DNA from: an uncultured Tateyamaria sp.
GTDB taxonomy: Bacteria; Pseudomonadota; Alphaproteobacteria; Rhodobacterales; Rhodobacteraceae
Direction of reading: 5' to 3'
Assembly: GCA_947501275.1 (NCBI GenBank)
Contig: CANMVD010000001.1
Location: forward strand, 1 to 64,000
DNA length: 64,000 nt
A program made the position numbers and the translations under genes. Of this stretch, positions 46,833 to 55,243 are shown piece by piece. The notes beneath the pieces are model-generated. The model ran no database searches, was not told where the DNA came from, and worked only from the letters and a program-made list of their open reading frames with translations. Every line of letters starts with the position of its first letter. The stretch's first letter is position 1.

Positions 46833-47285
46833 ATGACAAAAATACCCCGCGCACCGTTACTTCTTGGGCTGGCTGGCCTGATCCCATTCATCTGGGGTGC
46901 TCTGACCTTGTATATCGAACCCCTGGCCACATTTGGCGCCGCCACTTTCGGCCCGCGCTTTGTGGGACCTTACGTGCAGCTTTTCTATGGGGCCGTGATC
47001 TTGTCATTCATGTCAGGTGTGCTGTGGGGGTTTGCGACCAAAACCTCTGGCGCGCAGGCCGCTGCCGGGTACGCCTTTTCGACCCTGCCGGCACTTTGGG
47101 CCTTTTTCATGACCGGTGGCGGACCAATCAGCGCGGCAACCTACCTTGCCTTCGGGTTTGTCGGCCTGCTGGGACTGGATTTTGCATTTTATCGCTGGGG
47201 ATTGACGCCACCGTGGTGGATGGCGCTGCGGCTTCTGCTATCAGGGGGCGTAATCTTGTGCCTCGGAGCGACGATATTCAGATGA
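46833..47285 (+). CDS. DUF3429 membrane protein
   Basis: The 150-residue product has about four to five membrane helices and the DUF3429 pattern (LLGLAGLIPFIWGAL, YGAVILSFMSGVLWGFAT, FGFVGLLGLDFAFYRWGLTPPWWMALR). Members have no known function. Its stop overlaps the methyltransferase start by 4 nt (ATGA), and the latter overlaps rnhA, so the three genes form one coupled operon. The upstream element at 46664-46780 is in its leader. Confidence 0.9.
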   Translation: MTKIPRAPLLLGLAGLIPFIWGALTLYIEPLATFGAATFGPRFVGPYVQLFYGAVILSFMSGVLWGFATKTSGAQAAAGYAFSTLPALWAFFMTGGGPISAATYLAFGFVGLLGLDFAFYRWGLTPPWWMALRLLLSGGVILCLGATIFR

Positions 47286-47878
47286 GCGATGCAGAAACCC
47301 TCTCGGTCTACGCGGACAAAGCGACGGACTATGCCGATCTTGTGCGGACATCAGACGAAAACCCGGACATGCAACGCTTTCTTTCCCGGCTCAGCGCCGG
47401 GAACAGCACGCTGGATATCGGGTGTGGGCCCGGTTTTGCGGCTGGCGCGATGGCCGCTGCGGGGATGGACGCGCATGCATGGGATCCGGTCCCTGAAATG
47501 CTGGCGATCGCCTCTGATCTGCCCGGTGTGACGGCGCGCCAAGCCGGATATGACGAACTAACCAGTTCGGAAGCCTATCACGGGATCTGGGCCAACTTCT
47601 CCATGCTGCACACGCCTTTGGCACACTGGCCCGATCAATTTCAACGGATCGCAAATGCCTTGAAACCCGGGGGGATTTTCCACTTTGGCACCAAACTCGG
47701 GGCAGGCCAGTCGCGGGACAAAATCGGACGGCTCTATTCCTACGTGAGCGAAGAGGGATTACAGGACTTGCTGACCGAGGCAGGCCTTGTGCTGGAATTT
47801 TCGCGCACCGGGGAAGAAGCCGGACTGTCCGGTGAAGTCGCACCTTTCATTGTCGTGCAGGCGCGGAAACCGGAATGA
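47282..47878 (+). CDS. SAM-dependent methyltransferase
   Basis: The 198-residue product has a class I Rossmann methyltransferase fold with the SAM loop [15 protein letters not shown], the acidic strand [14 protein letters not shown], and a later FSMLHTP and [15 protein letters not shown]. The acceptor is unknown; small stand-alone enzymes like this methylate metabolites, lipids or proteins. It overlaps both neighbours by 4 nt, so it is made in step with DUF3429 and RNase H. Confidence 0.88.
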   Translation: MSDAETLSVYADKATDYADLVRTSDENPDMQRFLSRLSAGNSTLDIGCGPGFAAGAMAAAGMDAHAWDPVPEMLAIASDLPGVTARQAGYDELTSSEAYHGIWANFSMLHTPLAHWPDQFQRIANALKPGGIFHFGTKLGAGQSRDKIGRLYSYVSEEGLQDLLTEAGLVLEFSRTGEEAGLSGEVAPFIVVQARKPE

Positions 47879-48330
47879 CCCAGCTTTTTGCGTATACGGA
47901 TGGCGCCTGTTCGGGCAATCCCGGACCCGGTGGATGGGGCGCGTTGTTGCGGGCCATGGACGGTGACACCGTTGTCAAAGAGCGCGAACTCAAGGGCGGG
48001 TTGGCGCAAACAACCAACAACCAGATGGAATTGATGGCTGCAATCTCGGCGCTTGAAGCGCTGGAGCGGGCCAGCACAATCACCGTTGTCACCGACAGCA
48101 ACTACGTCAAAAACGGGATCACCAGCTGGATCCATGGCTGGAAACGCAACGGGTGGAAAAACGCCGCCAAGAAACCTGTGGCCAACGCAGACCTGTGGCA
48201 ACGACTTGATCAGGCCCAAGCGCGCCACGATGTGACGTGGGAATGGGTGAAGGGTCATGCCGGGCACCCCCAAAATGAACGGGCGGACGCACTGGCAAGG
48301 GCCGGAATGGACCCGTTCAAAGGGAAATAG
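47875..48330 (+). CDS. rnhA: Ribonuclease HI
   Basis: The 151-residue product starts with [20 protein letters not shown] (catalytic Asp), then [13 protein letters not shown] (Glu), [11 protein letters not shown] (Asp) and a final acidic site in [11 protein letters not shown]. It cuts RNA in RNA-DNA hybrids. It contains the GNPGPGG loop typical of type I. It is the last gene of the DUF3429-methyltransferase-rnhA operon. A weak stem with six T follows at 48331-48350, a possible terminator. Confidence 0.96.
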   Translation: MTQLFAYTDGACSGNPGPGGWGALLRAMDGDTVVKERELKGGLAQTTNNQMELMAAISALEALERASTITVVTDSNYVKNGITSWIHGWKRNGWKNAAKKPVANADLWQRLDQAQARHDVTWEWVKGHAGHPQNERADALARAGMDPFKGK

Positions 48331-48393
48331 CGTGCAATACGCACCTTTTTTACGCCCTTCGAACCCAAATTGTTACAGAAATTGAAGCGTACA

Positions 48394-48413
48394 ACCGTTT
48401 GATTTTAAACGGT
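48394..48413. promoter_or_regulatory. Inverted repeat ACCGTTT-N6-AAACGGT
   Basis: A perfect 7-bp inverted repeat with a 6-nt spacer lies 64 nt after rnhA and about 175 nt before the small secreted protein gene at 48589. It may be an operator for the secreted gene. There is no T tract. Confidence 0.4.
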
Positions 48414-48588
48414 AATTTATACAAAAGTCAGAAATTCCTGACCCTCAAAACACGCATGTGCAAACCTATTCGTGACTGGTTGGTACCTTATTATTACAAC
48501 CACTTTCCGCTATCTCTGTCTCATCAGAAAGACACGGCAGCCAACGGAAACGGCGGCCTTCCACACACAACAGACAGAGGAAACAGCC

Positions 48589-48873
48589 ATGAAACTCTCC
48601 GCCACCAAGACCCCGCTTTTGATCGCAGCCATCGCCACCGCAATCACCCTGACGTCAATCGGGTCGGCCAGCGCGAACACATATTGGGCCAGCGCCGACG
48701 TCGAAACCGCGCAGGTGATCGATGCCAACTTCAAGTTCAAACACAAGAAGCACCACGGCTTCAAAAAGAAGAGCTACAAGTACCACGCACCCAAGCATCA
48801 CGGCTTCAAAAAGAAAAAGCACATCAGCTCCTCGCATCTGAAAAAGAAGCTGATCCTGAAAAAACTGTTCTAA
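48589..48873 (+). CDS. Small secreted His/Lys-rich protein
   Basis: The 94-residue product has a clear signal peptide (about 1-29, cleavage after SASA) and a mature part that is extremely basic and His-rich. Two copies of HHGFKKK occur, at about 55-61 and 70-76, within KFKHKKHHGFKKK and APKHHGFKKKKH. The tail is Lys/Leu-rich (LKKKLILKKLF). ATG 48589 has AGAGGAAA upstream. I find no family. His clusters can bind metals, and Lys clusters can bind anionic polymers or membranes; both are inference. A terminator-like stem follows at 48950. Confidence 0.82.
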   Translation: MKLSATKTPLLIAAIATAITLTSIGSASANTYWASADVETAQVIDANFKFKHKKHHGFKKKSYKYHAPKHHGFKKKKHISSSHLKKKLILKKLF

Positions 48874-48949
48874 TTTGATCAGAACAAGGCCTGCCGCGAT
48901 TTGGGCAGGCCCACGTTCATCCCTCCACCACTCACACGCCCGAACAGTC

Positions 48950-48980
48950 AAAGGCCCAGAGTATCGCTTTGGGCCTTTTT
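48950..48980 (+). terminator. Rho-independent terminator after the small secreted protein gene
   Basis: A 9-bp stem AAAGGCCCA with TGGGCCTTT, an 11-nt loop and a run of T (48976-48980). It faces the plus strand and probably ends transcription from 48589. Another GC-rich stem without T occurs at 48888-48911. Confidence 0.75.
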
Positions 48981-48993
48981 CAATCTCCACGCA

Positions 48994-49233
48994 TCAGCGT
49001 TTGCGCCAGTGGGTCGGAACGATGATCAGCGCTCCAATCGAAGACACGATGGCGTTCAGCCCGGGGCTGCCGAATCCAATCCCGAACATGATCCGCACGA
49101 AGTAGAACAAAAACGCACCGCCCACGCAGATGATGATCGACGGCAAGATGCCATTGCGGGTAAAACCTGACTTTTCAGAGGCATACCCGACGATGCCAGC
49201 GATGACGACCGTGCCGATCAGGGTTGGAAACAT
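48994..49233 (-). CDS. GlsB/YeaQ/YmgE-type small membrane protein
   Basis: The 79-residue protein has two or three hydrophobic segments with Gly-rich turns (FPTLIGTVVIAGIVGYASEKSGF, LPSIIICVGGAFLFYFV, SSIGALIIVP), the pattern of the GlsB/YeaQ/YmgE (transglycosylase-associated) family of stress-induced membrane proteins. Start ATG 49233. It sits 11 nt downstream of fmt on the same strand and may be cotranscribed with it. Confidence 0.8.
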   Translation of the reverse strand: MFPTLIGTVVIAGIVGYASEKSGFTRNGILPSIIICVGGAFLFYFVRIMFGIGFGSPGLNAIVSSIGALIIVPTHWRKR

Positions 49234-49244
49234 GTCACTCTACC

Positions 49245-50150
49245 TCAGAGTTTGGTGCCCGCAGGCATGGGTGTGCCGCGCAGGAAAACATCCGCATCCT
49301 GCGCACCTTTGCCTGCGCGTTGCAATCGTGTCAGTTGAACCGCGCCCTCGCCGCAGGCCACGCTCAGGGCGTCGTCCAGTATAACACCGGGCGCACCCGT
49401 TCCCGGTACCAGCCGCGATCCCAAAACCTTGATCCGCACGCCCCCGTGCTCAAACCATGCGCCGGGAAACGGCGACAATCCTCGGATCTGGCGGTCGATC
49501 TCTTTGGCTGGACGGGTCCAGTCAATCGCCGCCTCTGCCTTGTCGATCTTGTGGGCATATGTGACGCCCGCATCAGGCTGCGTTTTTGCGCTCAGCGCGT
49601 CCATATCCTTCAGCGCCTGCACTATCAGGCGCGCGCCCACATCAGACAGACGGTCGTGCAGATCAGCGGTTGTATCTGTGGCACCAATTGCAAGCGCCTC
49701 GTGCATCAGCACCGGCCCGGTGTCGAGCCCCGCCTCCATCCGCATGATGCACACACCCGTTTCGCAATCCCCCGCCATGATGGCCCGGTGGATCGGAGCA
49801 GCACCGCGCCAGCGGGGCAACAGGCTGGCGTGGATATTCAGGCACCCCAGACGCGGAGCGTCCAGCACAGGTTGTGGCAGGATCAAACCATACGCGACCA
49901 CCACGGCGACATCGGCACCAAGAGCGGCCAGTTCAGCTTGGGCCTCAGGTGTCTTCAGCGACACCGGGTGGCGGACCGGTACGCCCAACGCGTCAGCACG
50001 CTGGTGCACGGGGCCGGGGCGATCTTTCTTGCCACGTCCAGCAGGGCGCGGTGGCTGCGTGTACACACACACAATTTCGTGCCCTGCGTCATGCAGCGCC
50101 TCAAGGGCAGGCACCGAAAAGTCGGGCGTTCCCATAAAAATCACACGCAT
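49245..50150 (-). CDS. fmt: Methionyl-tRNA formyltransferase
   Basis: The 301-residue product starts [19 protein letters not shown], the Fmt signature, and has [22 protein letters not shown] with catalytic His and the SLLPRWRG loop. It formylates initiator Met-tRNA. It follows three deformylase genes on the same strand (34 nt after the last), so formylation and deformylation are encoded together. ATG 50150 is the family start; the in-frame ATG at 50204 is not used. Confidence 0.96.
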   Translation of the reverse strand: MRVIFMGTPDFSVPALEALHDAGHEIVCVYTQPPRPAGRGKKDRPGPVHQRADALGVPVRHPVSLKTPEAQAELAALGADVAVVVAYGLILPQPVLDAPRLGCLNIHASLLPRWRGAAPIHRAIMAGDCETGVCIMRMEAGLDTGPVLMHEALAIGATDTTADLHDRLSDVGARLIVQALKDMDALSAKTQPDAGVTYAHKIDKAEAAIDWTRPAKEIDRQIRGLSPFPGAWFEHGGVRIKVLGSRLVPGTGAPGVILDDALSVACGEGAVQLTRLQRAGKGAQDADVFLRGTPMPAGTKL

Positions 50151-50184
50151 ATTGGCTCCTGCAAGGTGCACCTGTCGGGTGCTC

Positions 50185-50688
50185 TCACTTCTGTTTTTTG
50201 GCACGGCGCAGCAGCATGTCGCGCTTTACCCGACCCAGATTGTCAAAATACATACGCCCGGCGAGATGGTCGATCTGGTGCAGCAGGCTACGGGCCTCAA
50301 GATCTGCAAAGTCGCCGCGTGTGATCGCCCCGTCAGCAGACAGGTAGCGCACGGACACCGTCTTTGGCCGCATTATTTCAGCGGAAGTTCCGGGCAGACA
50401 AGGGCTCGCCTCGGTGCCCTTTTCGCTTTGTGAGCCCGTTTCCAGCACGGTTGGGTTGGCAAAGAGGATACGGCGGGACCGATCAGGCGTGACATCCACC
50501 ACAGCCAATTGCAGCATCACCCCAATCTGAGGGGCCGCCAAACCGACGCCCTGTCCGGGCATCGCGTCCATCGTATCCACCATGTCAGCCCAGATCGCGC
50601 GGATTTCGTCCGTGATCTCTGACACTTCAGGGACGGCCGTCCGCAACCTTTTGTCAGGCCATTGCAATATAGGACGTACCGCCATCAC
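50185..50688 (-). CDS. Peptide deformylase-like protein with altered active site
   Basis: The 167-residue product is clearly a deformylase by fold (motif 1 [10 protein letters not shown] at about 47-56; motif 3 region near 137). The metal Cys is kept in EASPCLPG (Cys97), and both metal His residues are kept, but the HExxH motif reads HQIDH (137-141): Gln replaces the catalytic Glu. Motif 2 is also changed from EGCLS. So it may bind metal and be inactive, or have changed activity. The start may be GTG 50688 or ATG 50685. It overlaps the deformylase upstream by 4 nt. Confidence 0.85.
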   Translation of the reverse strand: MMAVRPILQWPDKRLRTAVPEVSEITDEIRAIWADMVDTMDAMPGQGVGLAAPQIGVMLQLAVVDVTPDRSRRILFANPTVLETGSQSEKGTEASPCLPGTSAEIMRPKTVSVRYLSADGAITRGDFADLEARSLLHQIDHLAGRMYFDNLGRVKRDMLLRRAKKQK

Positions 50689-51176
50689 GCAGCCTCGTAT
50701 TGGGACAACAAAGATGCGCGCGTCGCGGCATCTACTCGGTCAAAGGTCACGATCCCATCAAGATGATCCAGCTCATGTTGCGCGCACCGCGCTGCAAACC
50801 CATCCAGCCACTGATCATGTCGCGCATCGTCCAGATCATCCCACACCATGCGCACACTCAACGGACGCTCCACCGCGGCACTGATGCCAGGGATGGACAG
50901 ACACCCCTCGTCACCAAGTCCAAAGTCTGCGCCAACTTCGACAATCTGCGGATTTATGCACACCACAGGAGAAGGCGCGCCGTCTTTCCACGTCGCATCC
51001 ATCACGAACAAACGCAGCAAAACGCCAACCTGCGGTGCCGCCAAGCCCCGGCCCGGCGCATCATACATCGTCTCCAGCATATCAGCCGCCAAGGCACGCA
51101 CGTCCTGGTCTCGCACAGGCGCACAGGGCTGGGACAAGACAGGATCGGGCCAGCGCACAATCGGGCGCAGGCTCAT
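50685..51176 (-). CDS. def: Peptide deformylase (second copy)
   Basis: The 163-residue product has motif 1 GRGLAAPQVG, motif 2 EGCLSIPG with the metal Cys92, and motif 3 QHELDHLDG with HELDH at 134-138. All catalytic residues are present. It removes N-terminal formyl groups. The Arg in GRGLAAPQ instead of the common Ile or Val and the Ala-rich C-terminal tail differ from the first copy (51173). Start ATG 51176 overlaps the first copy by 4 nt. Confidence 0.93.
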   Translation of the reverse strand: MSLRPIVRWPDPVLSQPCAPVRDQDVRALAADMLETMYDAPGRGLAAPQVGVLLRLFVMDATWKDGAPSPVVCINPQIVEVGADFGLGDEGCLSIPGISAAVERPLSVRMVWDDLDDARHDQWLDGFAARCAQHELDHLDGIVTFDRVDAATRASLLSQYEAA

Positions 51177-51697
51177 GCTTTTTCCCGCGCGCGTTCCCGT
51201 TTCAACTTAACCATCTTGCGGGTGATCATCTGGCGCTTCAGGGGTTTGAGGTAGTCAATGAACAACTTGCCGTCGAGGTGATCCAATTCGTGCTGGACAC
51301 ACGTTGCCCACAGCCCGTCCATCTCTTCGTTCTGCTCATTGCCGTCGCGGTCAATCCATCGCACCTGAACACCTGCAGGGCGGGTGACATCCGCAAATTG
51401 TTCAGGGATCGACAAACAGCCTTCTTCATATGTGTTCAATTCATCCGACGACGCAATGATTTCGGGGTTGAACATAATCAACGGGCGCGGTGCCTCACCT
51501 TCGGACTTTACGCAATCCAGCACGATCAACCGTTGCATCATGCCAACCTGCGGCGCTGCCAATCCAATACCGGGGGCGTCATACATTGTCTCCAGCATGT
51601 CATCGGCCAACGAACGCAATTCGTCTGTCAGATCCGACACAGGCGGACACAACTTTTTCAACCGGGGATCGGGGTGCAAAATAATAGAGCGCTTCAT
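51173..51697 (-). CDS. def: Peptide deformylase (main copy)
   Basis: The 174-residue product has all three motifs in their usual form: GIGLAAPQVG (about 43-52), EEGCLSIPE with metal Cys94, and QHELDHLDG with HELDH at 136-140. The C-terminal tail is long and basic (KRQMITRKMVKLKRERAREKA, here RQMITRKMVKLKRER). It should be the main enzyme that removes the formyl group from nascent proteins. I start it at ATG 51697; the in-frame start at 51781 has no homology. Confidence 0.95.
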   Translation of the reverse strand: MKRSIILHPDPRLKKLCPPVSDLTDELRSLADDMLETMYDAPGIGLAAPQVGMMQRLIVLDCVKSEGEAPRPLIMFNPEIIASSDELNTYEEGCLSIPEQFADVTRPAGVQVRWIDRDGNEQNEEMDGLWATCVQHELDHLDGKLFIDYLKPLKRQMITRKMVKLKRERAREKA

Positions 51698-51795
51698 GCA
51701 GCCTGATTTATGACAACCAACGCCGCACCGCAATGTCCCCTTGCGCTCGGCCCGTGCAACGCTAGCCTGCCGCCAACACATCAGGAGACCACCCC

Positions 51796-52965
51796 ATGAG
51801 CTTTGACGAAATCATCGACCGCCGCGGCAGCCATTGCGTGAAATGGGACATGATGGAACAGATCTACGGCGTGCCTCAGGAGTCCGGTCTTGCCATGTGG
51901 GTGGCTGACATGGATTTCAAACCACCTCAGTGCGTGCTGGACGCCGTGCAACAGCAACTCGATCACGGGATCATCGGGTACTTTGGCGATGACAGCAAAT
52001 ATCGCGAGGCGATCCGCTGGTGGATGGAAACACGCCACGGATGGGCCCTTGATCCGGCGCACATCTTCACCACCCACGGTCTGGTCAATGGCACGGCGAT
52101 GTGTGTCGACACATTCACGCAACCCGGTGACGGGGTTGTGCTGTTCACACCGGTCTATCATGCCTTTGCCAAGGTCATTAACGCCAACAACCGACGTGTC
52201 GTTGAATGCGAAATGAACCTCGTCGACGGGCGCTACGAGATGGATTTCGACGCTTACGATGCGCAGATGGACGGCTCGGAAAAGATGGTGATCCTGTGTT
52301 CGCCCCACAATCCCGGTGGTCGGGTCTGGAGTCGCGGTGAATTGGCCGCCGTGGCGGCCTTTGCCAAGCGGCACGGGTTGATCCTTGTTTCAGACGAGAT
52401 CCACCATGACCTTGTGATGCCCGGCCAGACCCACATCCCTATGACTCACATCGAAGGGATCGAGGACCGGCTGGTGATGATGACGGCCACAACCAAGACG
52501 TTCAACATTGCGGGTTCGCATTCCGGTAATGTGATCATCGCCGACCCCGATCTGCGCGCCCAATTTGCAGCGCGCATGATGGGACTTGGGTTATCGCCAA
52601 ACTCCTTCGGGCTTTTCATGGCCACTGCGGCCTATTCTGCCGAAGGGGCTGTGTGGGTGGATAATCTCGTTCAGTATCTTGATGGCAATCGCAAAATATT
52701 TGACGCAGGCGTCAATGCGATTCCGGGCCTGCGCAGTATGAACCTCGAGGCAACTTATCTATCATGGGTGAGCTTTGAAGACACCGGCATGGCACGCGAA
52801 GAGTTCACCCGCCGCGTCGAAAAAGACGCTTGTATCGCAGTGAACCACGGGCCTACTTTTGGATCCGGTGGCGACAGCTTCCTGCGCTTTAACATCGCCA
52901 CGCCGCGTGCACGGGTGGAAGAGGCGGTTGAGCGGTTGGCACAAGCTTTCAAAGATCTGCAATAG
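51796..52965 (+). CDS. MalY/PatB-family PLP-dependent aminotransferase or C-S lyase
   Basis: The 389-residue product is a fold-type I PLP enzyme of the MalY/PatB group: MWVADMDFKPP, GLVNGTAMCVD, CSPHNPGGRVW (Asn for PLP), SDEIHHDLVMPG (Asp for PLP) and the PLP Lys in TATTKTFNIAGSH. Members are cystathionine beta-lyases or related aminotransferases. It has no enzyme-specific clue beyond this. It is divergent from the def genes with a gap of about 100 nt. GGAGACC precedes ATG 51796. Confidence 0.9.
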   Translation: MSFDEIIDRRGSHCVKWDMMEQIYGVPQESGLAMWVADMDFKPPQCVLDAVQQQLDHGIIGYFGDDSKYREAIRWWMETRHGWALDPAHIFTTHGLVNGTAMCVDTFTQPGDGVVLFTPVYHAFAKVINANNRRVVECEMNLVDGRYEMDFDAYDAQMDGSEKMVILCSPHNPGGRVWSRGELAAVAAFAKRHGLILVSDEIHHDLVMPGQTHIPMTHIEGIEDRLVMMTATTKTFNIAGSHSGNVIIADPDLRAQFAARMMGLGLSPNSFGLFMATAAYSAEGAVWVDNLVQYLDGNRKIFDAGVNAIPGLRSMNLEATYLSWVSFEDTGMAREEFTRRVEKDACIAVNHGPTFGSGGDSFLRFNIATPRARVEEAVERLAQAFKDLQ

Positions 52966-53164
52966 CGAGCGGCCACGGGTTAGGAAATGCGTTTCAAAGT
53001 GCGCGTAGCGATTTGCCCACGCTGCTTTGCGCGCGCGCACATCCGCCAGCAACGCATAGGCGAACCGGCTGGTATCAGGTGTTGTTCTAACGGTGGTTGA
53101 ACGCAGCAATCTGGTGTGCGCAACCAATCACCAGCCGCGCAGCTTGATGGCCAGCAAAGTAGCT

Positions 53165-53521
53165 TTAGTCGATTGAAGCTTCCAACAACGCCACTGGCGC
53201 GTCTACAGCTCGTTCAAAATCAAGGGCTGCACCATTGGCTACTGCTGTCAGGCGCTTGAACTCATACCGCATCTCGCCTGCTTCCTCCTCGGAGGCGACG
53301 ATCAGGCACTGGAACAGATGGATCGCACCATCGTAAAGGTCAACATATCCACGCAAATGCGGCGCACTGCCGGCCTCAAGGGCAAAGCCAGTTTTCCACA
53401 TGCTCAACACAGCGTACGCATCCGTACCCACGAAGATGCGAAGGCGCGACTCTGACTTCATCGCCTGCAATCTGGCATGATCCAGCCCGGCTTGAACTTC
53501 CTTTGGAACGAAGGTCGACAT
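53165..53521 (-). CDS. Conserved hypothetical protein, 118 residues
   Basis: The product is soluble, with helix (VQAGLDHARLQAMKSESRLRI), strands (FVGTDAYAVLSMW, GYVDLYDGAIHLFQCLIV) and a long helix (SEEEAGEMRYEFKRLTAVA). The compact alpha/beta order looks like a real folded protein, but I do not recognise a family. Start ATG 53521. It has no clear operon partner. The 199 nt between it and the PatB gene hold no gene that I can support. Confidence 0.65.
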   Translation of the reverse strand: MSTFVPKEVQAGLDHARLQAMKSESRLRIFVGTDAYAVLSMWKTGFALEAGSAPHLRGYVDLYDGAIHLFQCLIVASEEEAGEMRYEFKRLTAVANGAALDFERAVDAPVALLEASID

Positions 53522-53730
53522 GGCAGCGGCTCCTTTGTGCTGCTGTTAAAGTTGGATCAAAGACATTGTATTTCCATTAAAATTTATCGATCCGGGCTTG
53601 CCTCTACTGAGTTGTGGCATTCACGCGACGGTGGGCTGTGCATCGGTGCAGAGCGCGCGTGCGGTGCTTGCCCTGTGCAGTTGCCCGCTTGGGCTCTACA
53701 TCTGGATGCAGATGCAAACGGAGACGCGAT

Positions 53731-54705
53731 ATGGGCCTTTTGGTTGACGGAAAATGGCACGACACTTGGTACGATACCAAATCGACCGGAGGAAAATTCG
53801 AACGCAGCCAAGCAAAGTTTCGCAACTGGATCACCGCCGATGGCAGCGCCGGTCCTTCGGGTACAGATGGTTTTGCAGCCGAATCAGGGCGTTACCATCT
53901 CTACGTTTCTTATGCTTGCCCGTGGGCTCATCGTTGCCTGATCTTTCGAAACCTCAAAGGGCTGAGCGACCACATCACAATGTCTGCCGTTCACCCCGAT
54001 ATGCTGACAGATGGCTGGACATTCGAAACGGATGCGTATGGCGCTACGGGAGATACGCTTTTTGACCTACCTTTCGCACGCGACATCTATACGCGCGCGG
54101 ACGCAACATTCTCAGGTCGGGTGACTGTACCAATCTTGTGGGACAAGCGGCGCGAAACCATTGTGAGCAATGAAAGTTCCGAAATCATTCGCATGTTCAA
54201 CACGGCCTTTGACGGCATCACAGGAAACAGCGATGACTATTGGCCTCAGGAATTGCGCAACGACATCGCACCGATCAACGACCGGATCTATGACACGCTC
54301 AACAACGGGGTGTACAAGTCCGGTTTTGCGACCACACAAGCGGCCTATGATGCGGCCGTTCATCCCCTGTTTGACACGCTGGACTGGATCGAGGAGCGCC
54401 TGACGACGCGGCGCTACCTAATGGGTGACACACTCACCGAAGCAGATTGGCGGCTTTTCACCACGCTTGTGCGTTTCGATGCGGTGTATCACCTTCACTT
54501 CAAGTGCAACCGCAAGCGGGTAATGGATTACCCGAACCTATGGGCGTACACGCGCGAGCTTTACCAATGGCCGGGCGTCGCCGAGACAGTGAACATGGAA
54601 CACATCGTCCGGCACTACCATTACAGTCACGAAAGCATAAATCCGCACCGCATCGTGCCGATCAATCCCGAAATTGATTTTGATGCCCCCCACGGGCGTG
54701 GTTAG
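53731..54705 (+). CDS. Glutathionyl-hydroquinone reductase-like glutathione transferase
   Basis: The 324-residue product has the S-glutathionyl-(chloro)hydroquinone reductase layout: FHLY-type strand (RYHLYVSYACPWAHRCLI with the catalytic Cys in SYACPWAHR), NESSEIIRMFN, and GDTLTEADWRLFTTLVRFDAVYHLHFKCN. It removes glutathione from quinone adducts, giving reduced quinones. ATG 53731 fits; upstream in-frame starts add no homology. It ends convergently with the receiver gene (4-nt overlap). Confidence 0.9.
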   Translation: MGLLVDGKWHDTWYDTKSTGGKFERSQAKFRNWITADGSAGPSGTDGFAAESGRYHLYVSYACPWAHRCLIFRNLKGLSDHITMSAVHPDMLTDGWTFETDAYGATGDTLFDLPFARDIYTRADATFSGRVTVPILWDKRRETIVSNESSEIIRMFNTAFDGITGNSDDYWPQELRNDIAPINDRIYDTLNNGVYKSGFATTQAAYDAAVHPLFDTLDWIEERLTTRRYLMGDTLTEADWRLFTTLVRFDAVYHLHFKCNRKRVMDYPNLWAYTRELYQWPGVAETVNMEHIVRHYHYSHESINPHRIVPINPEIDFDAPHGRG

Positions 54706-55061
54706 GGGGTTGCGTAATGTTCGACCATAGCGGCCAGATCTTCTGGCCGCGTGCCTGCCGGCATAAAGGCGCACGCGTTGCCCGCATGGGCGAAGATGGA
54801 ACCGTCTGAGAAAAAGCTGGTGTCGGTGACAAAGATCACGCGCGCATCCGGGTGGCGGTAATTGGCAAAATCCGCAACCGCAAGCGCGCTGCCTTCTTCC
54901 AGTACAAGGTCCAGCACGATGATGTCCGGCGCATTTTGCCCCAGATACCCTACGGCTTCGTCCTGCCCAGAAACCTGATGCACGACCATACCCTGACGTT
55001 CCAGATGACGCCGCCAAAGCGCTCCCAGCTCAGGACGGCTTTCCACTATCAATACTTTCAT
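54702..55061 (-). CDS. Orphan receiver-domain protein
   Basis: The 119-residue product is a receiver domain alone: phosphoacceptor Asp51 in IIVLDLVLEEGSAL and Thr79 in FVTDT. The acidic pair at the N-terminus reads VES, not DD, and the conserved Lys is replaced by Met100 (AFMPAG). So phosphorylation chemistry may differ. There is no output domain, so it may be a phosphate sink or a protein-binding switch. Start ATG 55061. A CtrA-like site (55117-55131) lies about 56 nt upstream. Confidence 0.82.
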   Translation of the reverse strand: MKVLIVESRPELGALWRRHLERQGMVVHQVSGQDEAVGYLGQNAPDIIVLDLVLEEGSALAVADFANYRHPDARVIFVTDTSFFSDGSIFAHAGNACAFMPAGTRPEDLAAMVEHYATP

Positions 55062-55116
55062 TTTCACTCCAGGCCGACCCAACTTCAGCCTATACCCCCT
55101 ATTGGCGGGCAAGGTG

Positions 55117-55131
55117 TTAACAAAGCGTTAA
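55117..55131. promoter_or_regulatory. CtrA-like site TTAA-N7-TTAA
   Basis: The bases at 55117-55131 read TTAACAAAGCGTTAA, matching the CtrA consensus TTAA-N7-TTAA. The site is upstream of the orphan receiver gene on the minus strand, at a distance usual for a promoter element. A 12-bp palindrome CGTTAATTAACG (55126-55137) overlaps it, and a longer imperfect inverted repeat surrounds it, ending with CTTTGTT at 55157-55163. Confidence 0.55.
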
Positions 55132-55243
55132 TTAACGATCACATTCGTTAACGCGGCTTTGTTGCCTTGAAAAATGCGCGATAATCCGCTCTTTGCAAGC
55201 GCAAATGTGCGGGATTCCTGTGCAAGAAACGTGGGGAATTCAG

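Noticed and set aside
48331-48350. Terminator after rnhA
   Set aside because: A 4-bp stem with six T is present but too weak to call.
50185-50688. Third def copy as a pseudogene
   Set aside because: The frame is intact and coupled to both neighbours, and the metal ligands are kept. A changed function is more likely than decay.
55062-55243. Cobalamin riboswitch before cobD
   Set aside because: I looked for the conserved B12-box pattern and the usual multi-stem layout and saw neither. Only a CtrA-like site and inverted repeats are present.
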